Part shown: in pieces, positions 1 through 5,666 of the stretch | Layout: each line of letters starts with the position of its first letter | Numbering within the stretch: the first letter of the stretch is position 1 | NCBI GenBank assembly: GCA_017535125.1 | Contig: JAFXUS010000016.1 | Span: 1 to 5,666 of the forward strand | Source: Bacteroidales bacterium | Lineage (GTDB): Bacteria; Bacteroidota; Bacteroidia; Bacteroidales; UBA932 | DNA: 5,666 nucleotides | Direction of reading: 5' to 3' | The notes under the pieces: generated by a model | What the model was told of the DNA's origin: nothing | The model's input: the letters and a program-made list of their open reading frames with translations, nothing else | Databases searched by the model: none | Made by a program: the position numbers and the translations under genes

Positions 1-706
1 CTTCGGGCAGTATGCGAGCGGGACCAAGCTCCCCGTCGCCGAGGCGCCCTTCTTCGTCTCCGACGACATCGACGGCCTCGGCGCGCAGCTGGAGCCCGTG
101 CCCGGCAAGCCGTTGCATTTCCGCCTGACCGCGGACGTGCACAACCGCATCGAGGGCGAACTGCAGCCCTTCTTCGAGATCCACGACGCCCGTTACATGA
201 TGTACTGGCTGGCGATGACCCCGGACGCGTACTCCGACTACCTGGAGGAGACGGCCCGCGAGGAAGCGGCGCTCGCCGCACTGGACGCCCGCAGCCGCGA
301 CAAGGTGCAGCCGGGCGAGCAGCAGCCGGAGACGGACCACCGGATGCAGACGGACGGCTCCGTGACGGGCAACGACAACGACGTCTTCTACCGTGACGCC
401 CGCAACGGCCGTTCCTTCAGCTACCTGATGCGGACCGGCGGCCGCGGCGGCGTGTCCCTGTTCCTGAAGTACTGGGGCGTGGGCGAGTGGAAGACACGCG
501 AATTCGACATCTTCGTGGACGGCACCCTGCTGAAGTCGGTCAACAACACCGGCCGCTGGAACACTTCTTCCTTCGTCACGGAGGAGATCCCGGTGCCCGA
601 CGCCCTGGTCCGCGACCGCGACGCGGTGCGGATCAAGTTCGTCGCGCACCCCGGCAAGCAGACCGGCGGCATCTACGAAGTCCGTCTGGTGGACACAAAG
701 ATTTGA
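1..706 (+). CDS. GH127-type glycoside hydrolase (probable beta-L-arabinofuranosidase), C-terminal part
   Basis: The reading frame is open from base 2 to the TGA at 704-706 and gives 234 residues; the start and catalytic domain lie upstream. Residues 57-73 of the fragment (PFFEIHDARYMMYWLAM) match the end of the GH127 (DUF1680) core as I remember it. A charged, Glu/Gln-rich linker follows (about 78-112). Next is a beta-rich module (about 113-234) with FYRDARNGRSFSY at 129-141, LKYWG at 155-159 and FDIFVDG at 168-174, which resembles the DUF6805-type domain attached to Bacteroidales GH127 proteins. Family members are retaining enzymes that mostly remove beta-L-arabinofuranose, though other specificities exist (one acts on aceric acid in rhamnogalacturonan II). 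The downstream arabinose genes favour an arabinose role, which is inference. The catalytic Cys/Glu residues and any signal peptide cannot be checked. There is no terminator-like hairpin before galM, so readthrough is possible. Confidence 0.85.
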   Translation, partial: FGQYASGTKLPVAEAPFFVSDDIDGLGAQLEPVPGKPLHFRLTADVHNRIEGELQPFFEIHDARYMMYWLAMTPDAYSDYLEETAREEAALAALDARSRDKVQPGEQQPETDHRMQTDGSVTGNDNDVFYRDARNGRSFSYLMRTGGRGGVSLFLKYWGVGEWKTREFDIFVDGTLLKSVNNTGRWNTSSFVTEEIPVPDALVRDRDAVRIKFVAHPGKQTGGIYEVRLVDTKI

Positions 707-733
707 CACTTTCAGGAGAAATAGCTATCTTTA
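702..733 (+). promoter_or_regulatory. Bacteroidota-type promoter for galM and the downstream genes
   Basis: TTTG at 702-705 and TATCTTTA at 726-733 are separated by 20 nt. This fits the Bacteroides consensus (TTTG, 19-21 nt, TAnnTTTG) with one mismatch, the final A for G. The -33 element overlaps the stop codon of the GH127 gene. Transcription would be expected to start roughly 5 nt after the -7 box, near 738, almost at the galM ATG (740). GACAC occurs twice, 13 bp apart, at 692-696 and 705-709, and the perfect palindrome ATAGCTAT at 721-728 overlaps the -7 box. Either could belong to an operator, but both are short enough to be chance. I saw no comparable promoter in the 20-, 72- and 22-bp gaps further down. 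Confidence 0.6.
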
Positions 734-739
734 CACGTT

Positions 740-1825
740 ATGAAAACTACTAAACTAATCCTGCTGGCGCTTTGCGCCGTCGCCGCCTTCTCCTGCACGA
801 AGGAGCAGGGTGACCGTTTTTACAAACTGAGCAACGCTTCCGGAATGGAGGTGACCGTCACCAACTTCGGCGGCCGCATCACCGCCATCGTCCTTCCCGA
901 CAAGGACGGCGTGAAGCGGGATGTGGTCCTGGGCTTCGACAAGGTCGAGGATTACTATCCGGAAAACAACCAGACCGACTTCGGTGCGTCCATCGGACGC
1001 TACGCGAACCGCATCGCCCAGGGCAAGTTTACCCTCGACGGCGTGGAGTACGACCTGCCGAAGAACAATTTCGGCCACTGCCTGCACGGCGGTCCGACCG
1101 GCTGGCAGTATCAGCCTTACAAGGTCGTAGAGGCCGACGCGCGCCACATCAAGCTGCGCATGGATTCCCCGGAGGGGGACAACAATTTCCCGGGCGCCGT
1201 GACGGCGTACGTGACCTACACCCTGACTGACGACAACAAGATCGATATCGCCTATGAGGCCACCACTACGGCCCCGACGATCATCAATATGACCAACCAC
1301 TCTTATTTCAACCTGTCCGGCGACCCGGCGAACCACAGCATCTGCGAGGATGAGCTCTACGTCAACGCCTCCGGCTACACCCCGGTGGACGCCACGTACA
1401 TGACCACGGGCGAGATTCTCCCGGTCGAGGGTACCCCGATGGACTTCACCGTGGCCCACAAGATCGGCGACCATATCACCGAGTTCGACTTCGAGCAGCT
1501 CAAGAACGGCAACGGCTACGACCACAACTGGGTCCTGGACACCGACGGAAGCATGGACGAGGTGGCGGCCGAGCTTTATTGCCCCGAGACGGGCATTGAC
1601 CTCAAGGTCTATACCGACGAGCCGGGCATCCAGGTTTACAGCGGCAATTTCCTCGACGGCACCGTGACCGGCAAGGGCGGCGTGGTCTATCAGCAGCGCG
1701 TGGGCATCTGCCTGGAGACGCAGCACTATCCCGACAGCCCCAACAAGCCCGAGTGGCCGTCCGTGGTGCTTCGTCCGGGCGAGACCTACCACAGTCACTG
1801 CGTCTTCGCCTTCAGCGTGAAATAA
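740..1825 (+). CDS. galM: Aldose 1-epimerase (mutarotase), predicted lipoprotein
   Basis: This 361-residue protein interconverts alpha and beta anomers of aldoses. The N terminus is a lipoprotein signal: MKTTK, a hydrophobic stretch, then AFSC with the lipidated Cys at 19. Mature protein should therefore sit outside the cytoplasm, anchored to a membrane, unlike cytosolic GalM of E. coli. The family's active-site motifs are intact: GRYANRI (86-92), LHGG with His116, TNHSYFNLSG with His187, NGYDHNW with Asp261, and the catalytic-base region LETQHYPDSPN with Glu326. The start is fixed by the signal peptide, since the next Met (36) would remove it. There is no Shine-Dalgarno sequence at a usable distance. 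The gene lies 33 bp after the GH127 gene and 20 bp before the symporter. In this context it probably acts on L-arabinose freed in the periplasm before uptake (inference); galactose or other sugars are also possible, as the family is broad. Confidence 0.94.
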   Translation: MKTTKLILLALCAVAAFSCTKEQGDRFYKLSNASGMEVTVTNFGGRITAIVLPDKDGVKRDVVLGFDKVEDYYPENNQTDFGASIGRYANRIAQGKFTLDGVEYDLPKNNFGHCLHGGPTGWQYQPYKVVEADARHIKLRMDSPEGDNNFPGAVTAYVTYTLTDDNKIDIAYEATTTAPTIINMTNHSYFNLSGDPANHSICEDELYVNASGYTPVDATYMTTGEILPVEGTPMDFTVAHKIGDHITEFDFEQLKNGNGYDHNWVLDTDGSMDEVAAELYCPETGIDLKVYTDEPGIQVYSGNFLDGTVTGKGGVVYQQRVGICLETQHYPDSPNKPEWPSVVLRPGETYHSHCVFAFSVK

Positions 1826-1845
1826 CCAATTAAACGTGCAATACT

Positions 1846-3567
1846 ATGCTTAAATTCCTGCCTCTTCAGGTTGCAGACCTGAACCGCATCTCCCTCGCGT
1901 CCTGGGACTGGATCGTCATCGGTCTGTTCTTCCTCGCGATGATCTGGATCTGCTGGGACGTCTCCCGTAAGAAGAAAGAGACCTCCGGCGACTATTTCCT
2001 GAGCGGCCGTTCGGCCACGTGGATTGCCATCGGCGCGTCCATCTTCGCTTCCAACATCGGTTCCGAGCACCTCATCGGTCTGGCCGGCACCGGCGCTTCC
2101 GCCGGCATGGCGCAGGCCCACTGGGAGATCCAGGGCTGGATGATTCTCATCCTCGGCTGGGTCTTCGTGCCTTTCTACGAGCGCAGTATGGTCTATACGA
2201 TGCCGGAGTTCCTCGAGAAGCGTTACAATAAGGAGAGCCGCGGCATCCTCACCTGGCTGTCTCTCGCCAGCTACGTGCTGACCAAGGTGTCCGTGACTGT
2301 CCTCGCCGGCGGCCTCGCGCTGAACACCCTACTGGGCATCAACTTCTGGGTGGCCGCCCTGGCCCTCGTGATCATCACCGCCATCTATACCGTCATCGGC
2401 GGCATGGAGTCCGTCCTCAAGACTTCGGTCCTGCAGACGCCCATCCTGCTGCTCGGCTCGCTGGTCATCCTGTGGCTCGGCCTGCGCGAACTCGGCGGCT
2501 GGAACGCCATGATGGACATCTGCAACGCCCAGCCCGTCAACGAGTACGGCGACACGATGACCGACCTGATGCGCAGCGGACAGGATAAGGAATTCCCTTG
2601 GTACGGCGCCCTCTTCGGCTCCGCCATCATCGGCTTCTGGTACTGGTGCACCGACCAGTTCATCGTGCAGCGCGTGCTCTCCGGCAAGAATCAGAAGGAG
2701 TCCCGTCGCGGAACGATCTTCGGTGCCTACCTCAAGCTCCTGCCGGTGTTCCTGTTCCTCATCCCGGGCATGATCGCGTATGCGCTCACCAAGACCCCGG
2801 ATTCCCAGATCGGACAGACCCTGGCCACGGCGCTCGGCCTCCAGGCGGACGGCACCGTCTCCAACCCGGACATCGCCTTCCCGATGCTCGTCAACACCCT
2901 CCTGCCGGTGGGTCTGAAGGGCGTCGTGATCTGCGGTATCCTGGCCGCCCTGATGAGCTCCCTGGCTTCGCTGTACAACTCTTCCGCCATGCTCTATACC
3001 ATCGATATCTACAAGCGCAAACATCCGGAGACCGATGAGAAGAAGCTCGTGCTCATCGGCCGTGTCGCCACGGTCGTGGTGGTCGTGCTCGGCGTGCTGT
3101 GGATCTTCGTCATCCAGCGCATGGGCAAGAGCCTTTACAACTACATCCAGAGCGTGCAGAGCCTCCTGGCTCCGGCCATCGCCGCGGTGTTCCTGCTGGG
3201 TATCTGCTGGAAGAAGACCTCCCCGAAAGCCGGTATGTGGACGCTCATCGTGGGCCTGGTGCTCGGCTTCACCCGCCTGATCACCATGATCATCAATCCG
3301 GAGGCGCACAACGTGTTCACCTTCATCTTCAACGAGCTGAACGTGTACGCCTTCTGCGTCTGGATGTTCCTGTTCTGCGTGGTGCTCGCCATCGTGGTCA
3401 GCCTCTGCACCAAGAAACCCGAGGATTCCCAGATCCAGGGTCTGTGCTTCGGCACGGCAACGCCTGAGCAGAAAGCCGAGACCCGCGCTTCCTGGGGCAC
3501 CTGGGATATCATCCACACCTGCATCATCCTGGCCTTCACGGTCGCGTTCTACATCTATTTCTGGTAG
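1846..3567 (+). CDS. Sodium:solute symporter (SSS family, SGLT-like), probable L-arabinose transporter
   Basis: This 573-residue inner-membrane protein has about 14 hydrophobic segments, beginning at 22-38 and ending at 554-572. It resembles human SGLT1 and Vibrio vSGLT closely: FASNIGSEH (67-75), LAGTG (79-83), YTMPEFLEKRY (117-127), YWCTDQFIVQR (266-276), YLKLLP (295-300), MSSLASLYNSS (370-380) and YIQ (433-435). By-eye alignment keeps the Na+-site serines (371, 372) and sugar-site positions Asn70, Glu94, Tyr266, Trp267, Lys297 and Gln435. His75 replaces the vSGLT Gln69, as in SGLT1. The start gives a normal-length N terminus with TM1 intact and lies 20 bp after galM with an A-rich leader. 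Similarity alone would label it a glucose/galactose cotransporter. Its position between a mutarotase and araD-araA argues for L-arabinose, which is inference. Substrate is the main uncertainty; family membership is secure. Confidence 0.94.
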   Translation: MLKFLPLQVADLNRISLASWDWIVIGLFFLAMIWICWDVSRKKKETSGDYFLSGRSATWIAIGASIFASNIGSEHLIGLAGTGASAGMAQAHWEIQGWMILILGWVFVPFYERSMVYTMPEFLEKRYNKESRGILTWLSLASYVLTKVSVTVLAGGLALNTLLGINFWVAALALVIITAIYTVIGGMESVLKTSVLQTPILLLGSLVILWLGLRELGGWNAMMDICNAQPVNEYGDTMTDLMRSGQDKEFPWYGALFGSAIIGFWYWCTDQFIVQRVLSGKNQKESRRGTIFGAYLKLLPVFLFLIPGMIAYALTKTPDSQIGQTLATALGLQADGTVSNPDIAFPMLVNTLLPVGLKGVVICGILAALMSSLASLYNSSAMLYTIDIYKRKHPETDEKKLVLIGRVATVVVVVLGVLWIFVIQRMGKSLYNYIQSVQSLLAPAIAAVFLLGICWKKTSPKAGMWTLIVGLVLGFTRLITMIINPEAHNVFTFIFNELNVYAFCVWMFLFCVVLAIVVSLCTKKPEDSQIQGLCFGTATPEQKAETRASWGTWDIIHTCIILAFTVAFYIYFW

Positions 3568-3576
3568 TTCCATCCT

Positions 3577-3621
3577 AGTCATTCCTGACGTTATTGAGTC
3601 ATTCCGGGCTTGACCCGGAAT
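3577..3621. repeat. REP-like palindromic element with degenerate partial copy
   Basis: A perfect inverted repeat, ATTCCGGG (3601-3608) and CCCGGAAT (3614-3621), encloses the 5-nt loop CTTGA. The 9-mer AGTCATTCC occurs at its left edge (3597-3605) and again 20 bp upstream (3577-3585). The upstream copy continues straight into TGAC, as though GGGCT and the second arm had been lost. The TCATTCC...GGAAT theme is familiar from short intergenic palindromes dispersed in many bacterial genomes, which give spurious peptides such as IPGQARND when translated on the opposite strand; that peptide is readable here. It lies wholly between the symporter and araD. No T-tract follows the stem, so it does not look like an intrinsic terminator. 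It could stabilise or separate mRNA segments (inference). Copy number elsewhere in the genome is unknown. Confidence 0.65.
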
Positions 3622-3639
3622 CCTTAAGAACAAAGAAAT

Positions 3640-4362
3640 ATGTTAGAACAACTGAAAGAAAAAGTTTGCCAGGCCAATCTTGACCTCGTCAAGCACGGCC
3701 TGGTAATCTTCACCTGGGGCAATGTGTCCGCCATCGACCGCGCGAGCGGCCTGGTGGTCATCAAGCCCAGCGGCGTGTCCTATGACAACATGAAGCCGTC
3801 CGACATGGTCGTCGTGGACCTGGACGGCAAGGTGGTGGAAGGGGAGTTGAATCCCTCTTCCGACACGCCGACGCACCTGGTGCTGTACAAGGCTTTCCCG
3901 AATATCGGGGGCGTGGTACATACGCATTCCACGTATGCTACCGCCTGGGCGCAGGCGGGACGGGACATTCCCAGCCTCGGCACCACGCACGCCGATTATT
4001 TTCATGACAATATCCCCTGCACCCGCGACATGAGCAAGTCCGAGGTGTTCGGAGAGTATGAGAAGGAGACGGGCAATGTGATTGTGGAGCGCTTCCAGGG
4101 CATGAACCCCGACGACACGCCGGCGGTGCTGGTCCGCAACCACGGCCCCTTCGCCTGGGGAACGGACGCCGACAACGCCGTACACAACGCCGTCGTGCTG
4201 GAGGAAGTGGCCAAGATGGCGTACATCGCGATGGACATCAACGTGGGCAAGAAGCTGCAATTCTGGTACATTCCTTCCATCAAGATGAACAAGCTCCTGA
4301 TCGAGAAGCATTACAGCCGCAAGCACGGCCCCAACGCCTACTACGGCCAAAAGAAGAAATAA
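3640..4362 (+). CDS. araD: L-ribulose-5-phosphate 4-epimerase
   Basis: This 240-residue cytosolic enzyme of the class II aldolase/epimerase fold converts L-ribulose 5-phosphate to D-xylulose 5-phosphate, the last step of the arabinose pathway. It aligns almost end to end with E. coli AraD (231 aa): [11 protein letters not shown] (24-34), IKPSGV (41-46), SSDTPTH (73-79), VVHTHS (92-97), GTTHADYF (114-121), RNHGPFAWG (166-174), and the tail KHYSRKHG...AYYGQ. Zn ligands His94, His96 and His168, plus Asp75, Asp119 and Tyr235, match the known metal and catalytic residues (E. coli His95, His97, His171, Asp76, Asp120, Tyr229). The start MLEQLK matches the E. coli N terminus; its leader is A-rich with no Shine-Dalgarno sequence. 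UlaF/SgbE-type 4-epimerases are close relatives, but the adjacent araA settles the assignment. It lies 72 bp after the symporter and 22 bp before araA. Confidence 0.97.
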   Translation: MLEQLKEKVCQANLDLVKHGLVIFTWGNVSAIDRASGLVVIKPSGVSYDNMKPSDMVVVDLDGKVVEGELNPSSDTPTHLVLYKAFPNIGGVVHTHSTYATAWAQAGRDIPSLGTTHADYFHDNIPCTRDMSKSEVFGEYEKETGNVIVERFQGMNPDDTPAVLVRNHGPFAWGTDADNAVHNAVVLEEVAKMAYIAMDINVGKKLQFWYIPSIKMNKLLIEKHYSRKHGPNAYYGQKKK

Positions 4363-4384
4363 CTCAATAAGCATTAAAACTGAT

Positions 4385-5666
4385 ATGGCATTTGAAAATT
4401 GCGAATTATGGTGGGTGACCGGCGCGCAGCTCCTCTACGGAGGGGACGCTGTGGTCGCCGTCGACGGTCATTCCAAGGAAATGGTCGAGGGCCTGAACGC
4501 CTGCGGCAACATTCCCGTCAAGATCGTTTATAAAGGTACTGCGAACAGCAGCAAGGAAGTGGAGGCCGTGATGAAGGCCGCCAACAACGAGCCGAAATGC
4601 GTAGGCGTCATCACCTGGATGCACACCTTCTCGCCGGCCAAGATGTGGATCAAGGGCCTCCAGTCCCTGGAGAAGCCGCTCCTGCATTTCCACACCCAGT
4701 ACAACGCCGAGATTCCCTGGGACAAGATCGACATGGACTTCATGAACCTGAACCAGAGCGCCCACGGCGACATCGAGTACGGCCACATCTGCACCCGCAT
4801 GCGTATCCAGCGCAAGGTCGTGGTCGGCTACTGGAAGGACGTGGCCGCCCAGAAGCAGATCGCCGTCTGGGCCCGCGTGGCCGCTGCCGTGGCGGATGCC
4901 AAGAACGTCCGTTGCCTGATGTTCGGCATGAACATGAACAACGTGGCCGTGACCGACGGTGACCGCGTGGAGTTCGAGCAGCGTCTCGGCTACCATGTGG
5001 ACTACTATCCGGTGTCCAGCCTCATGGAGTATTATAAGAAGGTCACCGACGCCGAGACCGACGCGCTCGTGGCCGAGTACAAGAAGCTCTACACCGTCAA
5101 GATCGACGAGACGGGCGAGCAGGTGTACTGGGAGAAGGTGCGCAATTCCGCGAAGGCGGAGATCGCCCTGCGCCGCGTCCTGAAGGACACGGGTGCCACG
5201 GCCTTCACCACCAACTTCGACGACCTGGGTGATGCTGACGTCAACGACCCGAACTTCGTCGGTTTCGACCAGATTCCGGGCCTCGCTTCGCAGCGCCTGA
5301 TGGAAGAGGGTTACGGCTTCGGCGCCGAGGGCGACTGGAAGACCGCCTGCCTGTACCGTTCCCTCTGGGTGATGTCCCAGGGCATGCCGACGGGCTGCTC
5401 CTTCCTCGAGGACTACACCCTCAATTTCGCGGGCGACAAGAGCTCCTGCCTGCAGAGCCACATGCTGGAAATCTGCCCGATGATCGCGAGCGACAAACCG
5501 AAGCTCGAGGTGCACTTCCTCGGCATCGGTATCCGCAAGCAGCCGACCGCCCGCCTGGTCTTCACTTCGAAGACCGGCCCCGGCATCAAGGCCACCGTGG
5601 TGGACCTCGGCAACCGTTTCCGCCTGATCGCGCAGGACGTGGAGTGCATCGAGCCCAAGCCGATGC
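4385..5666 (+). CDS. araA: L-arabinose isomerase, C terminus cut by window edge
   Basis: This enzyme converts L-arabinose to L-ribulose in the cytosol using a divalent metal, usually Mn2+. The window holds 427 codons of a protein normally about 500 residues long, and the frame is open to the last base. Family motifs are clear: WWVTGAQLLYG (9-19), TWMHTFSPAKMWIKGL (77-92), HTQYNAEIPWDKIDMDFMN (103-121), NMNNVAVTDGD (183-193), FGAEGDWKTA (312-321), SFLEDYT (339-345) and SHMLEICP (358-365). Glu315, Glu342 and His359 correspond to E. coli metal/catalytic residues Glu306, Glu333 and His350; the fourth, equivalent to His450, lies past the edge. Compared with E. coli there are about 10 extra residues near 283-295. 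The start is 22 bp after the araD stop with an A-rich leader and no Shine-Dalgarno sequence, consistent with co-transcription. Ribulokinase may follow downstream but is not visible. Confidence 0.97.
   Translation, partial: MAFENCELWWVTGAQLLYGGDAVVAVDGHSKEMVEGLNACGNIPVKIVYKGTANSSKEVEAVMKAANNEPKCVGVITWMHTFSPAKMWIKGLQSLEKPLLHFHTQYNAEIPWDKIDMDFMNLNQSAHGDIEYGHICTRMRIQRKVVVGYWKDVAAQKQIAVWARVAAAVADAKNVRCLMFGMNMNNVAVTDGDRVEFEQRLGYHVDYYPVSSLMEYYKKVTDAETDALVAEYKKLYTVKIDETGEQVYWEKVRNSAKAEIALRRVLKDTGATAFTTNFDDLGDADVNDPNFVGFDQIPGLASQRLMEEGYGFGAEGDWKTACLYRSLWVMSQGMPTGCSFLEDYTLNFAGDKSSCLQSHMLEICPMIASDKPKLEVHFLGIGIRKQPTARLVFTSKTGPGIKATVVDLGNRFRLIAQDVECIEPKPM

Noticed and set aside
98..706. GTG at 98 as the true start of a separate small gene
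   Set aside because: The frame is open all the way to the left edge and the upstream residues continue the GH127 protein, so this GTG is an internal Val codon.
714..718. AGGAG as a Shine-Dalgarno site for galM
   Set aside because: It is 21 nt from the ATG, too far for normal spacing, and lies upstream of the predicted transcription start. Bacteroidota seldom depend on such sites.
721..728. Perfect palindrome ATAGCTAT overlapping the -7 box as an operator
   Set aside because: An 8-bp palindrome is expected about once per few hundred bases by chance, the symmetry does not extend outward, and no second copy was noticed near the other genes.
755..1798. Long minus-strand open frame (347 codons) opposite galM
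   Set aside because: It is a shadow of a GC-rich gene with strong third-position bias. The translation is Val/Gly/Ala/His/Asp-rich low-complexity text with no recognisable domain, and the sense strand encodes a complete conserved enzyme.
3601..3621. Palindrome as an intrinsic terminator between the symporter and araD
   Set aside because: The stem is followed by CCTTAAGAAC rather than a run of T, so it lacks the required U-tract. araD and araA also have no visible promoter of their own, which favours continuous transcription.
2329..3633. Long minus-strand open frame (434 codons) opposite the symporter
   Set aside because: It is very rich in His, Asp, Glu and Gln as the complement of a hydrophobic membrane-protein gene. 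Its first residues are simply the translated palindromic repeat. No domain is seen.
4406..5515. Long minus-strand open frame (369 codons) opposite araA, and a similar 243-codon frame opposite araD (3643-4374)
   Set aside because: Same cause: antisense shadows of GC-rich conserved genes. Composition is unlike a folded protein and they recognise no family.

Overview
The window looks like a chromosomal stretch from a GC-rich member of the Bacteroidota, most likely order Bacteroidales. Four things point that way: protein sequences of Bacteroidales character (a GH127 C-terminal domain with the YRDARNG motif, and a lipoprotein-type aldose 1-epimerase), a Bacteroidota-type promoter (TTTG, 20-nt spacer, TATCTTTA), A-rich gene leaders without Shine-Dalgarno sequences, and five genes all on the + strand in the order of an L-arabinose locus. 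Genus cannot be fixed from this alone. The GC content, clearly above that of Bacteroides itself, would fit Rikenellaceae-like or rumen/gut uncultured Bacteroidales.

Layout: (1) bases 1-706, the C-terminal third of a GH127-type glycoside hydrolase (beta-L-arabinofuranosidase family) whose start lies upstream of the window. (2) A promoter whose -33 element overlaps that gene's stop codon, followed by galM (740-1825), encoding an aldose 1-epimerase with a lipoprotein signal. (3) 20 bp later, an SGLT1-like sodium:sugar symporter (1846-3567). (4) A 72-bp gap holding a perfect 8-bp-stem palindrome of REP-like type and a degenerate partial copy of it. (5) araD (3640-4362), L-ribulose-5-phosphate 4-epimerase. 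(6) 22 bp later, araA (from 4385), L-arabinose isomerase, running off the right edge with about 427 of roughly 500 residues present.

Together the genes form a coherent arabinose-use unit. The hydrolase releases L-arabinose from plant polysaccharide side chains, the lipid-anchored mutarotase equilibrates its anomers outside the inner membrane, the symporter imports it, AraA converts it to L-ribulose, and AraD converts L-ribulose 5-phosphate to D-xylulose 5-phosphate. The kinase between the last two steps (AraB) and any regulator are not in the window. No RNA genes, CRISPR arrays, insertion sequences or prophage genes were seen. This is mostly an ordinary metabolic locus. The points most worth a second look are the palindromic repeat, the nearly leaderless galM promoter, an insertion in AraA compared with the E. 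coli enzyme, and the SGLT1-like sugar site in a probable arabinose transporter.
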